Origin: Ammoniphilus resinae
GTDB lineage: Bacteria; Bacillota; Bacilli; Aneurinibacillales; RAOX-1
DNA length: 64,000 nt
Direction: 5' to 3'
Assembly: GCF_017873965.1 (NCBI RefSeq)
Contig: NZ_JAGGKT010000001.1
Span: 248,001 to 312,000, forward strand
The notes under the pieces were generated by a model, which saw nothing but the letters and a program-made list of their open reading frames with translations, made no database searches and had not been told where the DNA came from. A program made the position numbers and the translations under genes. This document shows, in pieces, positions 27,906-37,150 of the stretch; position 1 is the first letter of the stretch, and every line of letters begins with the position of its first letter.

Positions 27906-28347
27906 TTTTAAAGGTTTTTGGGGAACTCACCCATATATGCTAGGCTATCCTGGTGGACCATGCCCACTTGACTTTGTGATCGGACTGAGGAGACCTTATT
28001 TTGGTAAAAACTCTACTTTCTAAAGGTGTAGAGGACACAGATGACCTTATTTTATTGAAATCCTTAGATATATGATGCTTAACTGCGGGATAGGGGCTTT
28101 TGGGTCCGGATACTCTTTAAATTTAGGCATTTGGTAAGAATTAGCGGCTTTACGGTCCGCTTGACTTTGTGATCGAACCGAATGAAGCGAAATTGGACTA
28201 AACAGCTTAATTCGGTCCAATCACTGTCCTAATTGGCTGGCGGAACCTCCGTCTGTTTAGTCTCGAAAATCGTAGGTGGGCTCCGGCTAATCTATTTGAT
28301 AAAATAAAATAAATCACGTCTACTTAGGCAGCAAGGGGAAACGATCA
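27906..28347. other. Non-coding gap with degenerate direct repeats
   Basis: No supported gene in this 440-base stretch. The string CTTGACTTTGTGATCG occurs twice (about 27967 and 28162), and GACCTTATTTT also occurs twice (about 27991 and 28043). It may be decayed repeat sequence. Confidence 0.5.
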
Positions 28348-28944
28348 ATGCTTATTTGGGATCAAAAACATAAACAATTATTATCACACCATTGTAGGAA
28401 TTGCCCGGATCCGTTCTTTGCCCCTTATTCAAAAGACCTGCCGCATGTTGGTTGCTGCAGTTACAGCCCGGTTTTCACCCTGTTTGAGATTTATAAGATG
28501 GTCCAGGCGAATGAGAAGTTGTTTTTTTGGGACCGAATTTATCACAATCCGTACAGCACGGTGAAGGATTATGAAATTATCGTCCATGCCCATGTTCATC
28601 CCAAATTTTACGAAGCCAAAAAGGGAATAGGCTTGTCTTCAAAGCTCGAAGAAGAGGACTTCAAGCTGCGTTTTTCTGTCTGTCAATTTTTTGAAGATGG
28701 AAAGGGCTGTGGTTTAAATCCAGACTTTAAAAATAGGGTGTGCCGATCCTTTATTTGTCCAGCGTTAGAGGAGCAGATGGAAGATAGCGAAAAACAGCTC
28801 TTGGAAGATCATGTGAAGGAGATTCAAGCGGAAGTAGAGGGGTTTTTGAATGTGCATGAAACCGTATTGAAACAACGAGGCTGGACATTTGTCGATCATA
28901 TGGAGGAGATTGTTGATTACCTGGAAAAGGTAACTCGTAGATAA
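28348..28944 (+). CDS. Cysteine-rich protein of unknown function
   Basis: A 198-residue soluble protein. Cysteines cluster as HHCRNCPDPFF (near 15), GCCSY (near 35) and then C-X6-GCG (CQFFEDGKGCGL, near 110) and CRSFIC (near 130), suggesting a metal or iron-sulfur site made from two distant parts, similar in style to YkgJ-type clusters though I cannot confirm the family. The C-terminal 60 residues look helical and acidic (EEQMEDSEKQLLEDHVKEIQ). AAGGGGAAA precedes the ATG. It stands alone between the spoVR gap and a palindromic repeat. Confidence 0.65.
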   Translation: MLIWDQKHKQLLSHHCRNCPDPFFAPYSKDLPHVGCCSYSPVFTLFEIYKMVQANEKLFFWDRIYHNPYSTVKDYEIIVHAHVHPKFYEAKKGIGLSSKLEEEDFKLRFSVCQFFEDGKGCGLNPDFKNRVCRSFICPALEEQMEDSEKQLLEDHVKEIQAEVEGFLNVHETVLKQRGWTFVDHMEEIVDYLEKVTRR

Positions 28945-28962
28945 AACGTTCGGAAATAGAAA

Positions 28963-29028
28963 AATAGCGGAAAAAGTTTCCGCTATTCACCTAACTTTTG
29001 GTCACTAGCGGAAAATTTTTCCGTTACT
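28963..29028. repeat. Two AACGGAA-type palindromes between convergent genes
   Basis: AATAGCGGAAAAAG...CTATT at 28963-28987 and TAGCGG/CCGTTA at about 29005-29028. Each is a near-perfect inverted repeat with an A-T rich centre. The same family has four copies at 46381-46567. They lie just after the stops of both flanking genes and could act as terminators. Confidence 0.7.
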
Positions 29029-29035
29029 TAAGGAA

Positions 29036-30112
29036 TCAGCCCTCCTCCCTAAACACGTACAACGCATACTCGATCGGTCTTCGGACTGCTGTCCAGTAGA
29101 GGTTCATATTTCCCATCAAACGAAAAATATCGCGACCAGGTTTGGGGTTCACCTCAATGATCCAGATTGCACCGTCTTGATCAATTCCTAGGTCGATCCC
29201 TAGCTCTACCAATCGGCCGAACTTTTCCTCTAGATATTCTGCAATAAGTAACCCCAACTGATGGCACTCTGCCATTTGTTTCTGATATTTTTCAGGAGGG
29301 AAATATTTGCCTAGAATTTGTTCGGCATCCACTGCTTTTCCTCCACCGTGGAGATTGGAGGTTGCGCTGTCTTTTCCCCCGACTTTCCCACCCATTCCAG
29401 TGACTTTCCATTCACCGGCTGCATCTTTTTGCACTAACAGGCGAAAATCGACCATGACGTGGGGCTCCCACTGTAGCTTCAGCCCCTGCTGAACGATGTA
29501 TTTTTTGTCCTTGGTCCAATCACTAACAAAGGTTGCAAGTGATGACAGGGGGATGGTCCTCTTCATCTTTTTTCTTTGCCAATCCCTTCCCAGAAGGGCC
29601 AAATGTCCTGACTTTTGAGTAATACTTAAAATTCCTTTCCCGCCTGTTCCATTCACTGGTTTGAGATAGACTTGATGGTATTTACCAAGAAGTCGCTTAA
29701 TATCCGCCGACCCTTCCAGAAATAAAGTCTCCGGAAGCCATTTGCGAATGGTTGGATGACGATCGAGGTAACAATGAAGGTTCCATTTGTGCGCCAGACG
29801 GGAGTTGATAAATTTCATCTTGGACCCACTGCGAAAATGGATAAAGCTTTTAAAAGCTTTTGGTTCCATGTTGCGAAAACGATCATAGACAAGATCGGGT
29901 GGGGAGGAAAGCTTAGACTGCCAGCCGCCCCGATCCTTTTGATAGACGAGCGCACGAATCATTCCACTAGGAAGAATATCGTGCGGGGAAAAGAGTAGAA
30001 TTTCTGTATTCAATTTTTCAGCTTCCTTTACCAAATGGGTGAAAAAGGTCCGTTCTTCCATTTGGGTACCCTTATACCAGGTAAGTACGCCTAAACGCAG
30101 ACGAGGAGGCAT
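29036..30112 (-). CDS. YheC/YheD-family ATP-grasp protein (short form)
   Basis: A 358-residue ATP-grasp protein of the YheC/YheD spore-coat-associated family. It lacks the N-terminal beta domain and begins LRLGVLTWYKG. ATP-binding features are YLKPVNGTGGKGILSI near residue 155, FRLLVQKD near 230, the glycine-rich NLHGGGKAVD, and the metal ligands in ELGIDLGIDQDG and WIIEVNPKPGR. These keep the Lys, Glu and Asn of an active ATP-grasp. The last gene of the operon, its ATG overlaps the stop of the GNAT gene. The joined substrates are unknown; a carboxylate-amine ligation in the mother cell is an inference. Confidence 0.85.
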   Translation of the reverse strand: MPPRLRLGVLTWYKGTQMEERTFFTHLVKEAEKLNTEILLFSPHDILPSGMIRALVYQKDRGGWQSKLSSPPDLVYDRFRNMEPKAFKSFIHFRSGSKMKFINSRLAHKWNLHCYLDRHPTIRKWLPETLFLEGSADIKRLLGKYHQVYLKPVNGTGGKGILSITQKSGHLALLGRDWQRKKMKRTIPLSSLATFVSDWTKDKKYIVQQGLKLQWEPHVMVDFRLLVQKDAAGEWKVTGMGGKVGGKDSATSNLHGGGKAVDAEQILGKYFPPEKYQKQMAECHQLGLLIAEYLEEKFGRLVELGIDLGIDQDGAIWIIEVNPKPGRDIFRLMGNMNLYWTAVRRPIEYALYVFREEG

Positions 30113-30570
30113 TACTCAACATCTTCTTTCTTCCAATTTCCAAGACCTAACCATAAGGTTGGTTTTCCTGTAGGCCCGGTAATCACTTTAAACCCAATCA
30201 TGCCCATGGCAAAGCACATTTTAAGGCTCGGTACATTGTCTAGTGCAACTCTTCCATAGGCTTTATCCATTCGCTTCATCAATTCTTCAATCAATGTGAC
30301 ACCCGTTCTTTTTTGACGAAACTCCTTATGGACTGCAATAAAGGATTCTTCCCGTCCGAAATCTGAAACAGCCATGATCCCGGTTAATCTCTTTTCTTCA
30401 AGTGAAACCAAGATACAGGTGCCCTCGACATTCAGTGATTCTGCAGGAAGCCTTTGCAGCCAGCGGATCCCTTGCTTGGTAATCCGTTTATCTCCGTGGA
30501 GGTTCAAGAAACGAACGATTCTGGCTTTTACCTTTGGCAGTTGTTCAGGAGTAATTTGCCTTACTTGCAT
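30112..30570 (-). CDS. GNAT-like acetyltransferase within the ATP-grasp operon
   Basis: A 152-residue GNAT-like protein. A GNAT core is suggested by GTCILVSLEEKRLTGIMAVSDFG, the motif A-like stretch FRQKRTGVTLIEELMKRM and a later MCFAMGMIGFKV. It overlaps both neighbours in the ATP-grasp operon (26 bases with the gene upstream, one base with the gene downstream), so it is translated as part of this unit. It may acetylate the product or substrate of the ligases. The function is inferred from position only. Confidence 0.7.
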   Translation of the reverse strand: MQVRQITPEQLPKVKARIVRFLNLHGDKRITKQGIRWLQRLPAESLNVEGTCILVSLEEKRLTGIMAVSDFGREESFIAVHKEFRQKRTGVTLIEELMKRMDKAYGRVALDNVPSLKMCFAMGMIGFKVITGPTGKPTLWLGLGNWKKEDVE

Positions 30571-31876
30571 GTTGGCTTACTCCCTTTCCGGTAAAATTTG
30601 AGAGGAATTGTGCATATTGGATAATCCGCTCCAAAGATGTTTTGCGAATATGGGGTTCATCAAATTTCATTGGTTTGGCATTGGCTTCAAAAAACCAAAG
30701 CTCCCCATCACTGCTTGCACCAATATCCATAGACATTTCTCCCAGGGACGGGTATTTTTCTTCTAAGGCTTCAGCAATATCTAATACGACCTTATTCAGG
30801 TTATCCATAAAAGAGGTGTAGTTCACGCTCTGAAAAGATTGCTTTAGCACGACCTCAGGGGATGCGATGGAGCCGCCTCTAGGAACATGGGTAGTGATAC
30901 TGCCCTTTCCTGCCACGCGGATTCCCACACCGGATAGCTGCCATCTGCCAAAATCATCTTTTTGGACGAGAACTCGTATATCATACGGACGTCCCTCATA
31001 GGTTGCCAGCTCGATCCCCTGTTGGATCACATAAGGCTCTTTCACTTTTGCAGAGATGGCATTCCATAACTTCCTCAGATCCGTAGTAGCCCGGGATACA
31101 ACCTGCTCTCCATTTCGGCTTCGTAAAATGTATTTGCCTTTTGTCGTCTGTATGGACATAATTCCTTTCCCGGCCTTGCCTGAGATCGGCTTCAAGTAGA
31201 GTAACGGATGCTTTTCGATCATTGTTGTCAAATCAGATGACGTTGTCAGCTGCCTTGTTTCAGGTACATAGGAGGAAACAAAAGAGTTTTGTCCGAGAGA
31301 ATGATACAGATTCCATTTGTTAAAGAAATGGTTGTTATATAAATGGAGACCAGAAATGGCTTTGAGTTTTTTGAGGGCGGATTGCACGTAGTCTTTCATC
31401 TCATCTTCTCGGTATGGAATCCGATTATAGACGACATCTGGCAGGGGCAAACTGGCAAAGCGGACCCACTGATTGGTATTTTCCTGATAGAGATAGGCGC
31501 TGGTAGACTTGGTATCCCAATCAATATCCTCTACCGTAAAAACATAGACGAGAGCTCCAAGTTGCTTGGCTGTTTGGATAATATCGGCAAAGTTAAGTTT
31601 ATTACCTTTAAACCCGGTTCCTCTCTTTACAGTCAAAATACCGATGATCGGACCAACTGCAAGATTTCCCTGGCTTGTAGATAACTTCACCCTCGTTGCC
31701 AATGCCTCAGGAGCAGGGGAACGGGAATTTAAGATTGCCCTTTGAGGAACCCTAAGAGCTCCCATTCGAATGGTGGTTGTTCTTTTCCCTGTCCGCCTAA
31801 GGGCGGCAGCAGGTAGATGGAGCGTCCAGCCTTGCCCGGGAATGGTAGAAAGCATCGCTGTTTTAGGAATAGACAT
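30545..31876 (-). CDS. YheC/YheD-family ATP-grasp protein (long form)
   Basis: A 443-residue ATP-grasp protein with an N-terminal domain of about 70 residues before the core, which opens GPIIGILTVKRG. Core features are PDVVYNRIP, FNKWNLYHSL, YLKPISGKAGKGIMSI, DIRVLVQKD, PRGGSI, and the metal site SMDIGASSDG and FFEANAKPMK. The last motif lacks the G-R of its sisters (PKPGR) but keeps E-X-N. ATG 31876 is chosen because GAGGAG lies about ten bases upstream; GTG 31885 is too close to it. Confidence 0.85.
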   Translation of the reverse strand: MSIPKTAMLSTIPGQGWTLHLPAAALRRTGKRTTTIRMGALRVPQRAILNSRSPAPEALATRVKLSTSQGNLAVGPIIGILTVKRGTGFKGNKLNFADIIQTAKQLGALVYVFTVEDIDWDTKSTSAYLYQENTNQWVRFASLPLPDVVYNRIPYREDEMKDYVQSALKKLKAISGLHLYNNHFFNKWNLYHSLGQNSFVSSYVPETRQLTTSSDLTTMIEKHPLLYLKPISGKAGKGIMSIQTTKGKYILRSRNGEQVVSRATTDLRKLWNAISAKVKEPYVIQQGIELATYEGRPYDIRVLVQKDDFGRWQLSGVGIRVAGKGSITTHVPRGGSIASPEVVLKQSFQSVNYTSFMDNLNKVVLDIAEALEEKYPSLGEMSMDIGASSDGELWFFEANAKPMKFDEPHIRKTSLERIIQYAQFLSNFTGKGVSQHASKANYS

Positions 31877-31892
31877 AAGGATCACGCTCCTC

Positions 31893-33263
31893 TTAATTAA
31901 AGTTGGCTAAAAATTTACTATAATCAACAATAAGGCGAATCGATTGGCTATCCGCATCCTTCAGGCTGCTTGCTTTGAAGATCGATCTACCCGGACGAGA
32001 GTTGGCTTCAAACATCCAGATGTGTCCTTTGTGATCGATGCCAATATCAAAGCCAAGTTCGCCGATGTTCTGGTTTAGTCTCGATTCGATAGCTTTGGCT
32101 AGAAGGATTGCTGTTTCTTTGACCTGTTGTTCCATATATGTGCTGTTTTGCGGGAACACTTGTTTTAACAAATCTTGCCCCAAAATCACGGTCCCGCCTG
32201 TACGGACGTGTGTAGTAACACTGCCCAGCCCGGCTATTTTTGCTGCAATAGCCGCTACAACCCATTGATTCTCACGGTTTTTATGGGCGTGGACGCGAAA
32301 ATCCAGCGGTCGATCCTTGAATTTAATCAGATTAATTCCCTGTTGCACGAGATAATTAGAGAAACGAGACTTCGGGAGATGATTTTGTAATAAGGTAGCT
32401 AATGATCGATACCGTCTCACAACGTTTTGTGAATGGCTGTGGTACCGACAAAAATATCCTATACCAGGTCTATAGGTTAATTTCAGAATCCCTAGCCCTA
32501 AGCTTCCTGTCACTGGTTTGAGATAGACCATGCCATATTTTTTAAGCATATGGTCAACTTTTTGCACCGTTGGAGCAACATGTGTTTCGGGGATGTGCCG
32601 GTTTGCCAGCGGATGGTCTACTAATCGTTGATGGATTGACCATTTGTTAAAAAAGGTTGGATTAAACATTTTAGCATCCGTGTTTTCTTCCAACCTTTTA
32701 ATAAAATTAGTGACACTTAATAGCTTTTCAGAATGTCTGTCTGGGATTCGGTTATAGACGACATCTGGCAGTGGAACGGTCAATCTTCTCCAAGTTAACC
32801 CGTTTGCGTCCCCGCGCAAAAACATGCCTCTTACGGTATTGGTGCTCCAATCCACATCAGATGGGGTGAAAAGAAAATAATAGATACTTTCTCCACGCTG
32901 AGCGGAAAGCAAATGTTTAAAGAAGGAAGACCTTGCGCTAACTAATTGATTATCTGTCATGGAGATCCCGACTGTTAAAATTCCGACAACAGGACCTAGG
33001 CGAAGTGTGTCGCCTGTCACTTTGACATGTAAATCACCATCAAAGGGGATGGCAAGGTTCAAACGGATCGCAGGGGGTATCCAAATTGCGCGATCTGCAC
33101 GTTGAACCTTCAAAATCCTTGTCATTAATCTTTTTTGCCCCAATTGAACAACCATTTGTTTTTTATCATCTATACCCAATTCCCTGCATAATGCGTAGGG
33201 AATGATAATGCCATTGTATTTATTGGATGGCAAGAACTTGATTTGTACTCGCTTGGACTCCAT
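31893..33263 (-). CDS. YheC/YheD-family ATP-grasp protein (long form)
   Basis: A 456-residue member with the N-terminal beta-type domain (about residues 1-95, MESKRVQIKFLPSNKYNG and following) and the core from GPVVGILTVG. Motifs are PDVVYNRIPDR, FFNKWSIHQ, YLKPVTGSLGLGILKL, DFRVHAHKN, VRTGGTV, ELGFDIGIDHKG and MFEANSRPGR. The AAGGAGG site precedes ATG 33263 by ten bases, so the 15-codon extension is dropped. It starts four bases after the next upstream gene ends, within the operon. Confidence 0.86.
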   Translation of the reverse strand: MESKRVQIKFLPSNKYNGIIIPYALCRELGIDDKKQMVVQLGQKRLMTRILKVQRADRAIWIPPAIRLNLAIPFDGDLHVKVTGDTLRLGPVVGILTVGISMTDNQLVSARSSFFKHLLSAQRGESIYYFLFTPSDVDWSTNTVRGMFLRGDANGLTWRRLTVPLPDVVYNRIPDRHSEKLLSVTNFIKRLEENTDAKMFNPTFFNKWSIHQRLVDHPLANRHIPETHVAPTVQKVDHMLKKYGMVYLKPVTGSLGLGILKLTYRPGIGYFCRYHSHSQNVVRRYRSLATLLQNHLPKSRFSNYLVQQGINLIKFKDRPLDFRVHAHKNRENQWVVAAIAAKIAGLGSVTTHVRTGGTVILGQDLLKQVFPQNSTYMEQQVKETAILLAKAIESRLNQNIGELGFDIGIDHKGHIWMFEANSRPGRSIFKASSLKDADSQSIRLIVDYSKFLANFN

Positions 33264-33267
33264 CTTT

Positions 33268-34377
33268 TTATATCCTCCTTGAGCGGGTTTGCATAAGGTA
33301 CCTTGCATAGTAGACAGGATTGATTTGGGATTTTCTTAGAGCATCCTGGTCGTTGATCTGTTCAAAAATCTGTCTGCCGGGTTTGGAATTCACCTCAAGC
33401 AGCCATACCCTGCCATCTTGATCAATTCCAGTATCAATCCCTAATTCCAACAGCTGACCGTGCTGACTTTCAATATAGGGGGGCAGTAACTCCTCTAGAA
33501 TTTTAACGCGAGAGAGGATGCCTTCTATTTGTTCCCGATTGTAATTGCGATCAAGAAAATCTCTAAAGCAGCAGGCCTTTCCTCCCCCATGAAGATTAGA
33601 GGTAATGCTGTTTTTTTGCCCTATTCGAACAGCTTTGCCGATGGAGATCCACTGTCCGGTTCCATCCTTTTGCATGAATATCCGCATATCGAAAGGAACC
33701 CCCTGTTTGGAAGTTAGGGTTAGGTAGGGTTGGATCAGATATTTCCATCTCCGAATAAACGGCTGTATAAATTGATAGAGGCTAGAGAGGTTGGAGACAG
33801 AGGATTGAAAGCTTTTGTTGAGCAGATCTCTTCCCTCGATGTCATAAGCGCGGCCGCTTTTTTCAGTAATTTTGATAATTCCCATTCCTAAAGAGCCATT
33901 AATTGGCTTTAAAATGATGGATTTGTATCGGTTTAACCAATCGCTTAGCTGCTTGTTGCGGTTTAAAATGTCTGTGTGTGGCAAAAACTGGGAAAGCACA
34001 GGGTGTGCTGAGACCATTTGGTACAGTTGCCACTTTCCCTTTAATCCCAATCCTAAGAATTGAATGTTCTTATTTTCCTTTAACTTTAAAACATAAGGTT
34101 TGTAACGTCTGTTAAGGCCTTTTCCGATGTAAAAGCAGCGGTCATAAATAAAAGCAGGGAGCGAAGTGGTAACGGACATCCAGTTTCCGGCCTGATTTAA
34201 AGTATAGCCTTTGACAGTCTGTGTTTGTTCATCGATGGCATTGGGGTGAAAGATAATCACTGGAATTCCTTCGCTTTGACCTGTTTGAACGATTTGCTTG
34301 TAAAAGCTTTTTTCCGGAAAAGGGGGTATACCTGGCGCATGAATGGTCATAATGCCGAGCATGGGTTTTGTTTTCAA
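33268..34377 (-). CDS. YheC/YheD-family ATP-grasp protein (short form)
   Basis: A 369-residue member without the N-terminal beta domain; it begins MLGIMTIHAPGIPPFPEKSFY after a TTG start served by AAGGTGAT. Motifs are FIYDRCFY, KGKWQLYQ, ILKPINGSLGMGIIKI, DMRIFMQKD, NLHGGGKAC, ELGIDTGIDQDG and LLEVNSKPGRQ, so the ATP and metal ligands are complete. It follows the promoter-proximal gene with six bases between them. It is closest in layout to the 29036 gene, so the operon alternates long and short forms. Confidence 0.85.
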   Translation of the reverse strand: MKTKPMLGIMTIHAPGIPPFPEKSFYKQIVQTGQSEGIPVIIFHPNAIDEQTQTVKGYTLNQAGNWMSVTTSLPAFIYDRCFYIGKGLNRRYKPYVLKLKENKNIQFLGLGLKGKWQLYQMVSAHPVLSQFLPHTDILNRNKQLSDWLNRYKSIILKPINGSLGMGIIKITEKSGRAYDIEGRDLLNKSFQSSVSNLSSLYQFIQPFIRRWKYLIQPYLTLTSKQGVPFDMRIFMQKDGTGQWISIGKAVRIGQKNSITSNLHGGGKACCFRDFLDRNYNREQIEGILSRVKILEELLPPYIESQHGQLLELGIDTGIDQDGRVWLLEVNSKPGRQIFEQINDQDALRKSQINPVYYARYLMQTRSRRI

Positions 34378-34383
34378 CCCATA

Positions 34384-35820
34384 TCACCTTTTCTTTCGTT
34401 TTAATTTCTTTTTCTTGAACGGAAGCTGTTTAGGTAGGCGTGATTTTGTTCTATTCATTCCTTTCAGGAAGAGTGCGTAGTCAAGCAATCTTCGAACAGA
34501 AGGCCGGGTTTTATTTTCAGAAAGAACCTGATCATCGTTTTTAGACGGTTTTGCATTAATTTCTAAAAGCCATACCTTACCAGAGGTATCAACAGCAAGA
34601 TCAATTCCCAATTCGGCAAAATGTCCTTCGATGGAAGACTCCAGCGACTGGGCCAAAGAGATGGATATCTTTTTCAGATGTTCGGTAGAAGGGCGGATTC
34701 CGCTGGTCCATGGGGATGCCGATTGCAATGCCTTCGCTGCTTGCATGATGGTCCCACCGCGCGCAAGGTTGGAAACAATGCTCTGATCCTGACCACTCCT
34801 CCCCACGATCGAGGTCACTGCCCATTTTCCTGTGATGTCCTTCTGCACAAGGGATCTAAAATCTAATGGGTTTCCATTAATTTTTACCAGACGGAGACCC
34901 TGCTGGACCAGATAGGGTGCCTTTGAAATGCGTGGGCCGACGGATTGATACAAATCAACCAGCCGATTGTAATTCTTTTCGATGCTTCCATTCACCGTAG
35001 AATAGTGACAGGTAAATTTTTTTCCGTTGCGGGTGATACGGTAAATGCCTATTCCTAAGCTGCCATTTGCAGGTTTTAAATAGACCTGGGAGTATCTGCT
35101 TGCTACTTCTTTGATTGTTGCATAGCCTTTGTATAAGTAGGTTGTAGGAAGGTAAGGTTTGGCTTCTTCTGTATTCGATAAGGCTTGATGAACTTGCCAC
35201 TTGTTTAAAAAGTGTTCATTAAAAATAGAAATCCCTTTTACTTTCCACTGCCTGAATATCTCCTGTGTGTCAGAAGAATTCTCACTCTTTCTGGAGGCTA
35301 ACCGATTGTAAACAGCATCGGGCATTGGCAAAACCTGTTGACTCCAGTTCCCATCCTTCCATACCCAGCCATTTACTGTTTGATTTTGATGATCTATATC
35401 GTTTAATGTAAAGATATATGCAAGCACACCTTTTGCTTTGGCACCTTGCACAACTTCTTGGCAAAAAGAAGAGGCGGGGCCGAAAATCCCTTCTGGTGTC
35501 CGAAGAAGTTTCGTGATCAAGACACCGAATACTGGACCAAGGATGAATCTTTTTCCATGTGGTTCATATCGTGCACTTAATTGAATTCCATCTGGAAGTG
35601 AGAGCAGTTCACCAACATCCTTGCGAAATCTTAGAATGGAAGAAGTGCTTGCAAATGTTTGTATTCTACATGGAATTGATTTCTGTCCCAGCTGAAGGGA
35701 AACGCGGGAATGGTTTGGAAGCTGCATTGCTTGCTGTAATTTCTGACTGACAAGCAGGTGGATTCCAGACGGGAAGTCCGATTTTTCATCTAGTTGAATT
35801 CCGGCACAAACATTTGACAT
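34384..35820 (-). CDS. YheC/YheD-family ATP-grasp protein (long form, first in operon)
   Basis: A 478-residue member and first gene of the operon. Residues 1-100 are the beta-type N-terminal domain; the core begins GPVFGVLITK. Motifs are PDAVYNRLAS, FLNKWQVHQAL, YLKPANGSLGIGIYRI, DFRSLVQKD, LARGGTI, ELGIDLAVDTSG and LLEINAKPSK. The C-terminus is strongly basic (FKKKKLKRKKR), unlike its sisters. ATG 35820 with GGGGA six bases upstream is chosen over ATG 35838. It is divergent from a DUF445 gene, as yheC/yheD neighbour yheB in B. subtilis. Expression in the sporulating mother cell is likely from family knowledge. Confidence 0.86.
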   Translation of the reverse strand: MSNVCAGIQLDEKSDFPSGIHLLVSQKLQQAMQLPNHSRVSLQLGQKSIPCRIQTFASTSSILRFRKDVGELLSLPDGIQLSARYEPHGKRFILGPVFGVLITKLLRTPEGIFGPASSFCQEVVQGAKAKGVLAYIFTLNDIDHQNQTVNGWVWKDGNWSQQVLPMPDAVYNRLASRKSENSSDTQEIFRQWKVKGISIFNEHFLNKWQVHQALSNTEEAKPYLPTTYLYKGYATIKEVASRYSQVYLKPANGSLGIGIYRITRNGKKFTCHYSTVNGSIEKNYNRLVDLYQSVGPRISKAPYLVQQGLRLVKINGNPLDFRSLVQKDITGKWAVTSIVGRSGQDQSIVSNLARGGTIMQAAKALQSASPWTSGIRPSTEHLKKISISLAQSLESSIEGHFAELGIDLAVDTSGKVWLLEINAKPSKNDDQVLSENKTRPSVRRLLDYALFLKGMNRTKSRLPKQLPFKKKKLKRKKR

Positions 35821-35929
35821 GGGTATTCCCCTTCCCATTAGGCTTTCGAATAATGTATAGTATGAGGGCTATGGTGGAGTGGTGAAATAAGTGGGCTTTT
35901 GACACTAGTATTAGAGAGGACGAGCAAAC

Positions 35930-37060
35930 GTGAATTGGTGGTTATTGTTTATACTGCAAGTGGTTATCGGAGCTTTTATAGGAGGGATGACAAATGAACT
36001 CGCTATTCGAATGTTGTTTCGCCCCTATAAAGCTATTTATCTTGGAAAATGGAGGCTTCCCTTCACCCCGGGGCTGATTCCCAAACGCCATGAAGAACTG
36101 GCACGGCAAATGGGAAAGTTGGTTGAAAACTTTCTGATCACTCCTGAGGGGATCCGGAAGATGTTGAAAAAAGGAAAAGTAGAGCAGGAGGTAGAAGCTT
36201 GGATACAACGCAAATTGGGTGAATTAGCGAGTTCAGATGAAACTGTCTTTACCTTTGGGTCAAGATTAGGAATGTTTCCTTCCCGTGAAGGGCAGCAGGT
36301 CGTAAAGGGTTCAATCAAGGTATACATAGAACAAAAGATAGGACAAACTGCACATTTAAAATTAAATGAAGTGTTACCGGAGCGTTCCAGGCAGATGATC
36401 ATGGATAAGGTACCGGTGCTTGCTCCCTTTTTATTGGAACGAATTTCCCAATATGTGGCTTCAGATGAAGGTACTCGAATGATTAAGCAAATGCTTTCGA
36501 ACCTAGCAGGCGGTCTTGGGATGTTCGGTGGGTTGGCAGGTGTTCTATTAGCTGATGAGAAAATTGTGGCCAAAGTCAGCGGATCATTGGAATCGAGTCT
36601 AAAGAACGATGAGTTAAAAGAGAGACTGACTGCCATTCTGGCCAGAGAGCTAGAGCAATTAGGCGAAAAACAGGTAGACGAAGTGATACACTGGCTTGGT
36701 GAAAAAAATATTGAACAATTGATTGATATGATTATAGAGAAAATGATTGATTTTGATGTGATTGGACAGCAGAAATTGCAGACAGTGTTGACTCCTCTCC
36801 TTCCAACGATTCGGAAAGCCGTTCCACAGTTCGTTGCTAACTTAATGGCATGGGTGGAAACAAATCTGGAGGAAGGATTGCAAAAGTTGAACTTAACACA
36901 AATTGCCTCCTCACAGGTTGAGGCTTTTCCCGTACATAGATTGGAAGACATGATTGTAAGCATTACGGGTAAGGAATTAAAGATGATTACCGTTTTGGGG
37001 GCGTTGTTGGGAGGCGTCATTGGAGCTGTCCAAGCGGTAATTGTGCTCTTTGCAAAGTAG
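35930..37060 (+). CDS. yheB: DUF445 family membrane protein (YheB-like)
   Basis: A 376-residue DUF445 protein. It has an N-terminal helix (LLFILQVVIGAFIGGMTNELAIRMLFRPY in part), the conserved GKWRLPFTPGLIPKRHEELARQMGK region, a long helical middle and a C-terminal membrane helix (TVLGALLGGVIGAVQAVIVLF). Orthologues such as YheB are linked to spore formation, and this place beside yheC/yheD-type genes matches B. subtilis. The start is GTG with GAGGACGAG upstream. Function at molecular level is unknown. Confidence 0.87.
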   Translation: MNWWLLFILQVVIGAFIGGMTNELAIRMLFRPYKAIYLGKWRLPFTPGLIPKRHEELARQMGKLVENFLITPEGIRKMLKKGKVEQEVEAWIQRKLGELASSDETVFTFGSRLGMFPSREGQQVVKGSIKVYIEQKIGQTAHLKLNEVLPERSRQMIMDKVPVLAPFLLERISQYVASDEGTRMIKQMLSNLAGGLGMFGGLAGVLLADEKIVAKVSGSLESSLKNDELKERLTAILARELEQLGEKQVDEVIHWLGEKNIEQLIDMIIEKMIDFDVIGQQKLQTVLTPLLPTIRKAVPQFVANLMAWVETNLEEGLQKLNLTQIASSQVEAFPVHRLEDMIVSITGKELKMITVLGALLGGVIGAVQAVIVLFAK

Positions 37061-37150
37061 TGTGGCTTGTTCAGGAACAATTTGGTATGATAAAAATGGG
37101 TAAAAATGGAATAGTGATTACCTCAAATTATGGTTATGGAGGAATAGTTG

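Noticed and set aside
35820-35930. sigma-E-like CATACTAT on the minus strand before the ATP-grasp operon
   Set aside because: One mismatch in the -10 but no matching -35 at the right distance; sporulation control is expected from the family, not shown here.
36037-37080. 347-residue minus-strand open frame
   Set aside because: It lies fully opposite the DUF445 gene and its translation is Ser/Ile/Cys-rich without any domain; a shadow frame.
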